A stretch of 64,000 nucleotides of DNA from Inonotus obliquus (Eukaryota > Basidiomycota > Agaricomycetes > Hymenochaetales > Hymenochaetaceae). This document shows positions 11,513 through 21,728 of the stretch, piece by piece. Location of the stretch: assembly GCA_032164295.1 (NCBI GenBank), contig JAJHTX010000006.1, forward strand, positions 496,001 to 560,000, read 5' to 3'. The notes beneath the pieces were generated by a model, which searched no databases, was not told the DNA's origin, and worked only from the letters and a program-made list of their open reading frames with translations. Numbering within the stretch: position 1 is the stretch's first letter; each line of letters opens with the position of its first letter. The translations under genes and the position numbers were made by a program.

Positions 11513-12205
11513 GATTCTGCGCAACAGCCCATGCCGATCCGACAGCTGCTGATAACAGCTTCATCCAACGTCTTGCCGCTCTTTCTTCAAGTCTGCATTT
11601 TGAATTACGAGGAGCGCAATTTGCAGTCAAACATCACACCGGCGATATTATGCACAATGTTTCTGGTATGATGAACAAGAACAAGGATACTCTCATTAAG
11701 GACTTGCTAGATCTCGTTGCATCTAGTGGCAACCAGTTTTTGCAGACCCTCTTTTTTGATCGACCTGGCCCAAATAGCAAGAAGAGGCCTCCTATCGCAG
11801 GAGACAAATAAAGGCGAGTGACTTTATCAGCAGGTGCATTGGTTGATAATCTTATGCGAGCCTAGCCATCTTACATTTGCACCATCAAACCAAACCAGAA
11901 TCGAAGCGCGATGGAGTATGATTCAAAAGCAGTTTTGCATCGAATCAAATACCTTGGACTCCAAGAGAACATACGTGTCCATCGTGCTGGCTTCGCATAG
12001 CCGCAACACTTCCGAGAAGGTCATTGAGCACTTTTATCTCTTGTCTCCCGCTACTTCCTATTCTGGAGACTACATTTGGGCAGGTGACCCGAGGTCAGGA
12101 TGCAAGCATATCCTTACTGACACTGGGATAGCGAGAGAAGAATGGCAGATGGGAGTAACAAAAGCGCTTACCAAAAATCCAGAGACAGTAAGGATACTTT
12201 TCTAT
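11513..12205 (+). pseudogene. Relic of a class I myosin motor domain
   Basis: Three successive frames encode consecutive blocks of a fungal class I myosin head. The first (from ~11515) reads [14 protein letters not shown], then [24 protein letters not shown] and [12 protein letters not shown], and ends at a TAA at 11809. The second, from about 11826, reads AGALVDNLM, then [14 protein letters not shown] and [10 protein letters not shown], with in-frame stops. The third, from about 12001, reads [19 protein letters not shown] and [10 protein letters not shown]. Both ends stop inside the motor domain, and at least two frameshifts and several stops break it. Possible splice signals remain at both edges, so it looks like a copied genomic fragment rather than a processed cDNA. 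Confidence 0.82.
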
Positions 12206-12239
12206 GTTGCTTCTGCTGTCACTGTTAAGGCGTAAACTG

Positions 12240-14187
12240 GAATAGCCTTAACGTACCTCGGCACAGGAGGCCGAGTCGCGTCATGTGGGGAGGACGAACG
12301 AGGTCACATGATAACTAACCATATAACCTCATCCAGGGGTTTGGAGGAGGTTCTCAAGGACAACGGAAGAGGAATGATATCGAGGAGAATAGAGGAGAAT
12401 GAGGGATCAGTACGGTCATCAAATAGACGAGAGAAGGGGGTGAGCAGCAGTCGAACCACTACTACTAACCTAAAGGGCGTCGGTGTTTAGGAAAGGACGG
12501 AGTCTATGTGATACGTCGGAGGGATGATGACAACGGCCCAGAGGTTCCCACACCCTTAGCACGTATATCCCACGGTACGAGGCCTAGAGAGTTAATCCCT
12601 AAACCAAGAAGATACACCGTCGAAGGAAGACAACGCGCAAGGTAAGGCACATCCTTGGTAGCCTCGTTTAATAACCCTGTACGACTCAGGTACGTCTACT
12701 ATACAACCACCCACCAGTCTATCCTACAAAGAGGACATCGAAGGGGCACTCTAACGTCCATGCGTCACGACGTCGTTTATTACGCAGTGCGACTCTGCAA
12801 CCTCAGATGAGGAACTACATCCCGTCATCCACAATACACCTTGACGTCCTATCTCAGGCACGTCCCTCAGCCATTGGATCAGATGGTTAAACCACCTAAC
12901 CACGAGACTGGCACCAACGTCGTCAACAAAGGTGTATGCACTTTAATATCCCAGAGTGCTACTGGTACGTCTTCTTCACAACACTCCCCTGCGAACTACA
13001 TTGAGAGCTAGCGGTAATGCCCTCACATTGATGTTTGTAACGCAGTATGTCTCTGCTCCCTGCACCTGTACACCTAGCGCATCAACACACATACTAGAGT
13101 CTCAGCGGCGAGCACTCCGATGACGAGTAAGGTACTCCTCGTCAAACCCTGTTTGTGGTACAGTAACAGCTCAGCATTGAATATGACATCCAGCGAGGAG
13201 CCGGACGTCGGTATAGGGGCGACCCCAACATCATATCACTAAGAAGTAGTCCTTACCCGTGAAGGTTTGGCACAACTCCCTAGATCATTTACGACGTCGA
13301 GATCGGAAGGGGAGGAAGGCGAAAGGGGGGGAGGACTCATCAGATTTACACGGTCAACATTACTGCCGCCGGGCCTGGGTAATAAACCTTAATGCTGAAC
13401 AACGTCTCCAACGTAAGGGGAAGCCAGCACGCTCAGTCCGAGGGCCGAGACATTCGTTGTTCGCCATCATCGGCGAAACAGCACGCGAGAACTCCACTAC
13501 TGCGCCGTACACCGTCAAAGGTACCAACGAGGATACCGACGATGCACAAAGGCTAACAGATGGAAGGGGCACACCGAGACACCTAGACAACTTGTCAATG
13601 GGATTGTACTCACAGTCGGCGCTTGAGCACTTCTCCCACGAGGTTAATCGAAGGGACATTGTCATACTAGGAAACTAGACTAGAGGATGATCAGAGGATA
13701 TGCATAAGAGACGGTAGAAGCTAGCAACAGGGGGCGACGGAGTCTCGTCATTCACAACTAGGTCTACGCAAGAGTAAGCATGGGAGGAACCCGACATCAA
13801 AGATACAGAGGCTACAGGCAAAGCCGAAAGCACAAGGAACGTGCGGCAATACCAGATGCAGCATGCATCGACATCGGTAGAGGTGAGCCAGGCAATTAAC
13901 CCTGTCTCCACGGCTTTACTGCACTTACAATGCATAGCGTCGAGATGGGCTACACCCCCTTAGAAGGACAGCACACATCAGATGACTTAACACCAGGAGA
14001 TGGAGAGAATACCAAAGCTAAGGTAGCTAAGGTGGGCTCTCCACTTCTTATATACTATTTGGGAACATGGGACTATCTATGACATTGAGCGTGCACAGAC
14101 CAACGTCAAAGATGGTGCACAGACCAACTAGTGTCAGTCGGCGGTTCAGTCTTTTATGTAAGGGAAAAAAGGAGTGAGAGGTCATGG
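12240..14187. other. Unrecognised, probably decayed sequence
   Basis: Nearly 2 kb with no convincing gene on either strand. The longest frame (13259-13678, 139 aa, plus) is Arg/Lys-rich and is overlapped by an antisense frame of similar length. No intron-exon pattern or domain is visible. A 14-bp motif (GTGCACAGACCAAC) occurs twice near 14091-14128. The position next to a myosin relic and a CTG-element suggests old transposon debris, but no motif supports a class. Confidence 0.3.
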
Positions 14188-14663
14188 GTTCTGTTAGAAA
14201 ACGCTCACCCTAAAGGGACTATACAGTAACCACAATAGGACGGTCCGCAGTGTTACGGGTTCGGCGATGCTTTTCTAAGAGTTTCCGGAGCCTACTCGGT
14301 TTTCACAAGCAGGGCAGATTCCCAAGTATACTAAGCGTTGCCTCAGATGCTCTCGTTTACTAATCAAGTTGGGCCTCAACCTCATTGACAGACTAGTAGG
14401 ACAGTATCGACTGCCGTTCGTAAGCTTCCCTAGTCGGTGGGCGACTAATCAATCGTTCCACGCCATAGAGTAAGAGAGGTTAAGCAGATTAGGTGGTCTT
14501 CAGATTAGAAGCTAGATGCCTAAGAGGACTCGATGTACAAGACGATCGAAAGAAAGATAGGGAGCTACGGTCTAAGTCTACAACTATTTATACCTTTTCC
14601 TCATGTTGTGGACGGACCACTTCCTACGCTCCGTAGTTCCTACTCTCGATCTGATTTGTTGTT

Positions 14664-14957
14664 CTAGCTTCCAAACTCGTCTGGTATTCCTATTGTTCTG
14701 CTGCGGATTGACTCATCGACTGCGCCCTGTGCAAGGCGATGACTCAGCGTTGACTCATCTTGACTTGAACTGAATTGAAACCTATGCTCGGGGTCGGCCT
14801 TGTGCTGCGCCCTGTGCATAGAGTGAGTCAGTGAGTGAGTCATTGAATGCGTGTTCGTATGCCATTGGTTTTGCATGGCTGCGCCGTAGTTAGAGTTTGC
14901 TCGTCCGCAGTTGCTCGTGTATTTAAGGAATTCCGTTGGGGTTCCGTTGTATAGCAT
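14664..14957 (-). CDS. CTG-element protein 2 (97 aa), copy A
   Basis: A second frame, overlapping the 3' end of the 258-codon frame by ~35 bp in a different frame. It starts MLYNGTPTEFLK, has a His/Thr/Ser-rich middle (THSMTHSLTHSMHRAQH) and ends DEFGS. It is open in all three copies at the same length, with a handful of substitutions. No known domain. It could be translated by re-initiation, or be part of a spliced product. Confidence 0.55.
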   Translation of the reverse strand: MLYNGTPTEFLKYTSNCGRANSNYGAAMQNQWHTNTHSMTHSLTHSMHRAQHKADPEHRFQFSSSQDESTLSHRLAQGAVDESIRSRTIGIPDEFGS

Positions 14958-15699
14958 CTGGGGCTATGAAGGCTGTGATTTGCTTGTCGCCTCGGGACTC
15001 TCGTTCGGGGCCGTCAAGTGTGATTCGACATCGGATATCATCGTGGGGAAACCAAGGTGGTTTAACGTAGGTGCCTATGGCGATGAGTAGCCGTACACTT
15101 CGTCGAGTATCGTTCGAAGGTATTCTCCAGCCTAGGTATAGGTCTCCTTGTAGTCGAATAGCTTTGCAGTATGCCCATAGTTCCCTGAGTGTGTTTGCAA
15201 CCCATACCACTGTTATCGGTGAGCGGCGGTTCGTAACATAGTCTGCACTGATCTCCACGAATGTGCTTGGGCACTCGAGTGCTAATATATCGTGGATTCC
15301 TACTATTGTCCAGTGCGTCTTTGGTTGCATGCCTATTGCCGTATCCATTGCTATTGTTGACCTCGTGCGATTTCGAATGACCTCCGGGGGATTGTGGTAT
15401 TCTCGATAAGCTGTTGCTCGTTCGCTGGACACATGATATGTCAACATGCTCGTTGCCTCCCGTAGTATTATCTTGTGTAGGTCTTCGATGATCTGTCGCA
15501 CTCTTCTGCATTTATAGCAAGCTGTTGGAGGTTGCTGTACTTGCTGCATCGTTTGCGAAGGTTTAGTGTGATCGTCGGGATTAGCGTTGCTAGCCGATGC
15601 TTCTTGATCGTCAGCTTCGGATTGTATTAGCCGTGCGTGTTCTTCGCTTCTCGCTGTCGATCCTGATCGTCTCCGGCCAGTGAAATTAACCGGTCCCAT
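14923..15699 (-). CDS. CTG-element protein 1 (258 aa), copy A, intact
   Basis: An unbroken frame starts MGPVNFTGRRRSGS about 60 bp inside the element end. The first ~70 residues are polar and low complexity (EADDQEASASNANPDDHTK). A CYKCRRVRQ segment near residue 62 offers one CxxC pair. The remainder (HKIILREATSMLTYH, ILALECPSTFVEIS, LRELWAYCKAIRL) looks globular and alpha/beta. No family is recognised. The equivalent frame is open in copy C and broken by one stop in copy B, so the reading frame is preserved across insertions. Confidence 0.7.
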   Translation of the reverse strand: MGPVNFTGRRRSGSTARSEEHARLIQSEADDQEASASNANPDDHTKPSQTMQQVQQPPTACYKCRRVRQIIEDLHKIILREATSMLTYHVSSERATAYREYHNPPEVIRNRTRSTIAMDTAIGMQPKTHWTIVGIHDILALECPSTFVEISADYVTNRRSPITVVWVANTLRELWAYCKAIRLQGDLYLGWRIPSNDTRRSVRLLIAIGTYVKPPWFPHDDIRCRITLDGPERESRGDKQITAFIAPDAIQRNPNGIP

Positions 15700-15904
15700 C
15701 CGGGGTAGTTTCGATCGACGTTCCTAATCGAATCAAAATTTCAGCACAATCCTTTCAGGTTCAAATCACGACGTCGGAAAATTTAAAGAATGGATGACGA
15801 AAAGGGTAAAAAGGGATCGGCAAAATGCTTAGTGAAAAGTACGTCGTAACAGTCACAGACATTGACGAAATTCATCCTTATTAGCTCTTTACTCTCAAGC
15901 ACAT

Positions 15905-16457
15905 GTGAGATCGGTATTGGCACAACATGGCGGTTTTGCCCGCGAGATTATTTGGACCCTGCAAATCTTTGTAGGCGCGATATTCTCTAGTTCGTGTCCA
16001 GAGAGTCCATCGAGCGTTATGAGATCCCGAGGTCCATTATTCATCGCAAATCAACTTGGCCCGATTTCACCCCCCGCCTCACCTCAACCTAGTTCACCAG
16101 GCGCCCCGGCTACCGCCCCACCTCCGAACAAAAGAACCAGCACTGGTTTGAGCAACGTCTCAGTTCCTTCGTTAACTAATATTCCTGCTACCACATCTGC
16201 CCACATCTGCTACAGGACCACCTGCCGCAGTGTTTGCATATTTAGCCGAGAAGCAGAGACTAGCACGGAATGACATGATTTCTTCGGCTTCTGTTTATTT
16301 GCAGCCTTCTCAGCCTTCTCGGGCGCTGACGACTCCTCCGGCAAAAGCTTTAAATATACAGCCTCAACGAACGAGTAGCGCGAATGTGGTTGTTCATACG
16401 GATGTGGGACATTTTGCGAGGGAACCTTCTGATCAACCTCCAGCTTATCAGGAATGA
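15905..16457 (+). pseudogene. Broken Pro/Ser-rich reading frame (frameshifted)
   Basis: Two overlapping plus frames read as one protein if a 10-bp tandem duplication (CCACATCTGC at 16191-16200 and 16201-16210) is counted once. The joined frame contains LGPISPPASPQPSSPG, then GPPAAVFAYLAEKQRLAR, and ends SDQPPAYQE plus stop. The Pro/Ser-rich character and PPAY end resemble cytosolic tails of fungal membrane proteins, but no membrane segment is present in what remains. The 5' part is missing; no true start codon is seen (the open frame begins at GTG). It lies just downstream of CTG-element copy A. Confidence 0.5.
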
Positions 16458-16989
16458 GCTTGACGTGGTGCTTTGGGATGCCTGGCTCCAGTGCATCATC
16501 ATGCTTCCTTTCTTCCTTCGATTGTATGCGCTGTGGTCATATCACTGTACTGTAGAGAGTATAATACAAATTGTTTTGCATCTTACCATCGGATAACATG
16601 TCTTGAAAAATCTGACAATGGGCTCCATGTCTTGTATATTTCGAAATACTTGTCAAAATTGACAAGTATTGTACATATTGCCAATATATATCACCCTAAT
16701 AAATGTGATGACAATTTGATGTACAAGCCTTCTACATATTTTACATATTACTTATCTTACATGTACTGGTTTTACATTCTCAGATCGTGCACTTTTTTGT
16801 GATGACTGTAAGAAATTCGGGATTCGGAAACAGATTCTATCACGTAAGCAAAGCGCCAAGAGATATTATGTGAATGACGTCGATCACTGCGGATCACTGC
16901 GTCGGGCTGTGCGTAGGTAACAACCAATCTCATGCCCCTCACAGCGCCCACGTCTCTTTCTGCCACCACCACGACAACAACTCAACAAA
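16458..16989. other. AT-rich intergenic region with a perfect inverted repeat
   Basis: No gene seen. At 16645-16670 there is a 12-bp perfect inverted repeat (AATACTTGTCAA) around two bases, which could form a hairpin. The last ~100 bp should hold the NIPA gene promoter. Confidence 0.4.
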
Positions 16990-18874
16990 ATGTATCTCTT
17001 AAGTACTCTAATGGCGAGAGATGGCGATGAGCCTGCGTCGGACGTCTCTGAACTTGAAGGACATGATGATATCCCGGGTGCTCCACGCGATAGTCCTGCT
17101 GTTGCGTTCATCATTGGTGTTTCTATCGTTTTACTTGCGTCTATCTTGAATGCTGGAGGGTTGAATTTGACGAAATTGGATCATGTGAGTTGCTAGCAAT
17201 GATATTTATTAATGCCAATGCTGAACGATTGTTTTGCTTGCCAGGTGCGAACGAGTGCGATTCCGAAAGCATCAAGACGGAAGGATTGGTTGAGACCTCT
17301 TTGGTTACTGGGAATGATACTTTACATGTGCGTCAGGCAACCCATTTGGACTCTACAAACTCGCTTACCTGAGCGTATACAGATTATCCCAATTAATAGG
17401 CAGCACGCTCGCTCTACGATATTTGCGTGCCGAATACGTCGCACCTCTCGGTGCAACCTCCCTCATCTTCAACTTCCTCTTCGCTTCATTATTAGTGGGA
17501 ACACCTGTTACCAACACTGATATATACGTATGTCTAGCCTCTTCTATCTCTCAGACATGGGACACTGACATGACTTCCTTTGCTTTCGCGTTGCTTTGCA
17601 ACCTCTCGTGCACATCCTATATATAGGGCACAATCGTCGTCATCCTCGGTGTTATCGGGATAGTCGCCTTTGGCTCAATCAATTCTGGCCTTGAAAATGG
17701 AATGGATCCCGATTTACTCAAATCACTCTGGGGACGACCTCACTGGCTTTTACTCTTCATCTTAATGACGATCGTCTTATCACTCGTTTATATCTTCGCT
17801 TCTCAACTCGAACGCGTATTAACGGCACGAGGAGATATCAGCGCTGTTCCATTTGCGGCACAGGCACAATTTCAATCGCAATCGTTGGCAACGCGTGGTG
17901 ATACTGCGCTTGGTAGAGGGGCATGGTGGAATTGGAGGAGGATGAAGTTGAAGTGGGGAGGAATGATGAGTTGGGTTGCGGAGAGACTTGAAACCTGGAC
18001 TGCTGCAAAAGACGATAAGACACTGGCGTGGACGCTCGGTATCGCTTGGGCATGTTGTGGTGGAGGTCTAGCAGGCGGTTGTCTAGTCTTCGCACGAACA
18101 TCCGTCCAACTCATCTCGTACGCTGTCGATCCCCAACAACAACAAACCTTCTCCAAATCACAACTCCTCCATATCAGCGTCATCTCGACATTCACCCTCC
18201 TCCTCCTAACCGCCATCCTCCAAATCATCTGCCTAAATCGCGGACTAAGAGTATACGACAGCACACTCGTCGTGCCCGTTTTTTACGGAGTTTATACTGG
18301 GACTGGAGCGTTGGATGCGTTGGTGTTTAATAATGAGATTGAGAGGTATCATTCTTGGACGTTGGTTTTGATTTTTGTTTCGATTTGTGTTTTGGTTTGT
18401 GGAGTTGTTTTGTTGACGCATAAGAAGCCTGAGCCTGGGGCTGGTAGGGCCGGTTCGTCATCTGGAGGAGGAGGGGGAGTGAACGGACATGTGTCCCCGC
18501 TTTCTTCGATCCCGGCTTCGAAAAAACGTAGGACGAAAGGAGGGAAGGTTGGACATGGGGAGACGGAATCATCTCCACTTCGAGGTAACGGCGATGGAGA
18601 CCTAGAAACCGGGAACGATCCTGTCCTTTGGCAAGTCGGAGATGTTAGCGACGATGAGGACGACGATGCTACCGTGCACGACCACAATCATGACGGTTCT
18701 AGACCATCCCCTTCACGCATCTCGAAAGACGACGTCGACGACGACGGCGATGATAAAAATCGGACTGCGAAACGTGGGTTGGCGGGTAGCACACCTGGTG
18801 AAGAAGGTCGAGGTCTCATGCGTCGGGATAGTCGCAGTGGCCACGACAATGATAATGATAATGAAGACTGGTAA
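16990..18874 (+). CDS. NIPA-family magnesium transporter (DUF803)
   Basis: A multi-pass membrane protein of the NIPA/Mg_trans_NIPA family, related to EamA/DMT transporters, thought to move Mg2+ across plasma or endosomal membranes. Four exons give 556 aa: 16990-17184, 17245-17327, 17383-17527 and 17627-18874. Membrane segments include AFIIGVSIVLLASILNAGGL, LRPLWLLGMILYI, the family hallmark APLGATSLIFNFLFASLLVG, VVILGVIGIVAFGS and LLLFILMTIVLSLVYIFA. Four more helices follow up to LVLIFVSICVLVCGVVLL. The central part holds an unusual Gln/Arg/Trp-rich loop. The last ~140 residues are a disordered acidic tail rich in Asp, His, Ser and Gly. A second in-frame ATG (MARDGDEP) seven codons in is an equally good start. 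Confidence 0.88.
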
Positions 18875-20258
18875 AAAAAGCCACGCATACATCCTTGTCG
18901 GAGTTTTTCACTTTACGATACGAGCGCCGTTTCGTTTTGCTTTTGCTTTTTTTTTGCTTTGTTTAGCGTAGATGGAAAATAAGTAGGAATGGTAATGGTA
19001 ATGGAAGGTTTCAGTCCTCAATATGCATACGCAATATCTTTCTTGTCTTTGTCTTTGGTTATACGTTCTCTTTCCTCCTTTCCTCCCTTTCCCCCGTTCA
19101 CCTTCCCCCCGTCCCCTTTCCGCCAAGTCATTATATCCTCCATCTTTCAAGCCTAGGTCACCTCTTGCCTCTTGTCAAGCTTGTATACTTATCAACCCTT
19201 TTTCATTCATCGGTAACATAGTAATAGACTTCTGAGCCTTCCCCTCCCCCTCCCTCTCCCTCCTACCACGAGTCAATTTCTCTTCCATTATTACTTCATT
19301 CATACAGCAATATCAACACAATAGTAAAAGGCACGCTATCTTTTCCATAGTACCACAGCTTGGAAGCTCATCTCTCGCTTCAGGTAGTCAATCATACTTT
19401 AGATTATGTAATAAACGTGTACAGGCATAACCAAAGATATAGGTCGCGTCAAACAAAAGTACGAGCGAAAGAAACAATTCGCAGATTTTTCAGATTCAAA
19501 TTCGTTAAAGTCCAACGCGCGCTATGGAATACATGTGTAGATGTATATACGGGATAAGGAGAGAGAAAACTGACAGACGATATGGACGGGACGAAAATGT
19601 TAACCAGACCACTAAACCACTACGTAGAACAGTGGAAAATAATGAGGGGAAACAAAGATGAGACAGGAGACAACTCATGCGGTACGGTTACAGTTACACC
19701 TTTTTGGCTTTTGAGAATCGCAGTCAGTCGGTCTGAAAGGGGAGGGAAGGGGAAGAGAGCTGTAAGGAAAGAGGGATGGAGAAGGGGGGGAATCGGAATT
19801 GGGAGGCGCGAGGACATAACAAGATGTTGGGGCAAGACAGGGAAATAGATGTAAGAAAAAAGACAAGAAACACCACAGACAGAACACGGCATTGGTAAAA
19901 CACTGCGAGCGCAAATACGACCAAACGAAACGTATCGACACGGCGAATGCGTTGAACACTGAGATGTGCGTGCGTGCCTGTGTGTGTATGAGGAACGCCT
20001 TAACAATCGTCCTCAAAGGCGTTCTTTACATATATACACAATCAGAGAGGGGGAAAAATTCATAGTGAAAAGATAGAGCTGGCTGGAAATTTATTTGGCC
20101 TTGCGATACTTGGACGGACACCGATGATTGGAAGGCGAGCGATGAAAATAAAGAGAAATGTGGAGTCGGAGCCGTGGAAAGTCATAGCTAAGTGAAGGAG
20201 TTGTTATTAGAATCTTCTCGGCAGTGGGCTGAAGCAGAATGCACAAACCCTTGGTGGT
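18875..20258. other. Convergent intergenic region, no gene seen
   Basis: About 1.4 kb between the 3' ends of the NIPA and RRM genes. It is strongly strand-biased for pyrimidines near 19050-19270 and purines near 19740-19870. Short frames here are low complexity and not supported. Probably 3' UTRs plus spacer. Confidence 0.4.
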
Positions 20259-21358
20259 TTAGTAGCCTCCACCGCCCTGCTGGGGGTAGCCGCCACCGAA
20301 GCCTTGTTGGGGATAGCCGCCACCGTAGCCACCGCTGAAGCCTGTACCTTAGTCAGAGAGAGATTAGACTCAACACCTCAGTAAGCACACAGGCGCCTCG
20401 ACACACCGGCGTTAAACCCACCTCCTAGTCAAAAATTGGGACGCGATTAGCTCGTTTGCCAAAGTACTAGAATTCAAGGAGCTTACCATAGCCTCCGACG
20501 TTGTATCCGCCTGCTGATGAAACATTCGTTAGATTGTCCACTGTGAACTAGACATTCTTCTTACCACCAGCATTGTAACCACCGCCCATTCCTCCGCCGT
20601 ATTGGCCTACACGATGGAGTTGAGACTATCCTTGATCAATTAAAAGACGAGTTGTACTCACCACCGCCACCTTGGGAGTTCTGGTTAGGTTGAGGGCGAG
20701 CGTTGGCAAAGTTGACCTTGATGCGCCTGCCCTCAAACTCCTGCTCGTTGAGGGCGCTGATTGCGCCAGTTGCCTCAGACTCGTTACTGAAGGTCACGAA
20801 GCCGAAGCCACGGGAACGGCCTGTGTCGCGGTCACGCATGACGATCGACTAGTGACGCAAGAGTGTACGTCAAGAGTGACGAATGTAATGTGTGGCGAAG
20901 TGGCGGGGTGGCGCGCATATATCGAGTCAACAACGTAGAAGCGCCCAGTTTATTACGAAATCATGGTCAATTTACCGCGCAGACGAATGAAAAAATTCAT
21001 GTGTTTCATATGGAGAGACGGTCTTTGTGAGGCACGGGAACAAACGGACAGATAGGAGGGAGAGAGCGCACATCAACAACCTGGCCATAGTCCGAGAACG
21101 CCTGTAAACGTGCAATGCAGGGTCGAGGCAAGCAGCACAAAAGCAATGAAAAAAAAAACAGTCACAGTTCGCAAATCGGTCACGGAAAACAAGCAGACAC
21201 GGAGCAGACTGACTTTACGAAGGGTATCATCGGTTGTATTCCACGACAAATTGCTATACATGTGGAGACGCATCAGTCGACATGGATAAAGATGATTCGA
21301 GAGGGACAGGAGCCCAGTGAGGAGAGACGGACCCGACGTAAACTTTTGTGGAAGTCAT
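20259..21358 (-). CDS. Glycine-rich RRM RNA-binding protein
   Basis: A small RNA-binding protein with one RRM and a glycine-rich tail, of the type linked to cold/stress response and RNA processing. Eight exons give 149 aa: 21358-21333, 21253-21214, 21101-21072, 20848-20662, 20606-20565, 20510-20487, 20424-20407 and 20341-20259. RNP2 is KVYVGNLSW and RNP1 is RGFGFVTF. The fold ends [14 protein letters not shown]. The tail is built of short Gly/Tyr blocks ([28 protein letters not shown]). Exons 5-8 all begin in phase 1 at a split Gly codon, so the 42-, 24- and 18-nt cassettes can be skipped without a frameshift. Reading through after exon 4 would give a short alternative tail. The RRM is interrupted by three introns. 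Confidence 0.9.
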
Positions 21359-21728
21359 TGTGAGTAATGGGGAAGCAGAGAGCGACAAGTGGGAAAACGA
21401 GCCGGACGGAAACAGGACGCGGATGGAGGGAGGAAGAGGGGGATGGGGAGAACGGAGATGAGAAGATTTGTTCCTTTATATAGTAAATGCTGTGCGAATC
21501 GAGAACAGATCTGCACTCCAGAAATGGGTCGAGGCCATCTCAACTCATAGCCGCTTTCATTCCACTTCCCCCCTCACAGATAAGGTTCCCATTCGGATCT
21601 CCTGACACTAAAAACATGCATGCTTGCAGAAATGATATGTGGTTCAAATATGAATGAAAAGAAAGAAACAGTCGTCGCGATCGTGAAAAAAAATCAATCA
21701 TGTAACTATCATTCGTCCGTCGTAGAGT
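21359..21728. promoter_or_regulatory. Intergenic: RRM gene promoter side, ABC transporter 3' side
   Basis: These 370 bases lie upstream of the RRM gene start and downstream of the ABC transporter stop. Purine-rich on the plus strand near 21395-21460. No discrete element is assigned. Confidence 0.35.

Larger units (their letters stand above)
14191..15758 (-). mobile_element. CTG-element copy A (1568 bp, undescribed family)
   Basis: One of three near-identical ~1.57-kb copies in the window. On the coding (minus) strand it begins CTGAAAGGATTGTGC and ends TTTTCTAACAG. The ends form only a weak inverted match (CTGAAAGGA versus CTGTTAGAA). It is flanked by a 3-bp duplication, GTT at 14188-14190 and 15759-15761. 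It carries two overlapping ORFs (258 and 97 codons) and ~470 bp of non-coding sequence at the other end. No transposase, reverse transcriptase or integrase motif is visible, so it may be non-autonomous. The 3-bp duplications at all three insertions support DNA-type transposition, but I cannot assign a superfamily. Confidence 0.85.

Noticed and set aside
18875..20258. Possible small genes in the NIPA-RRM spacer
   Set aside because: Frames are short and low complexity, derived from pyrimidine/purine tracts, and overlap on both strands.
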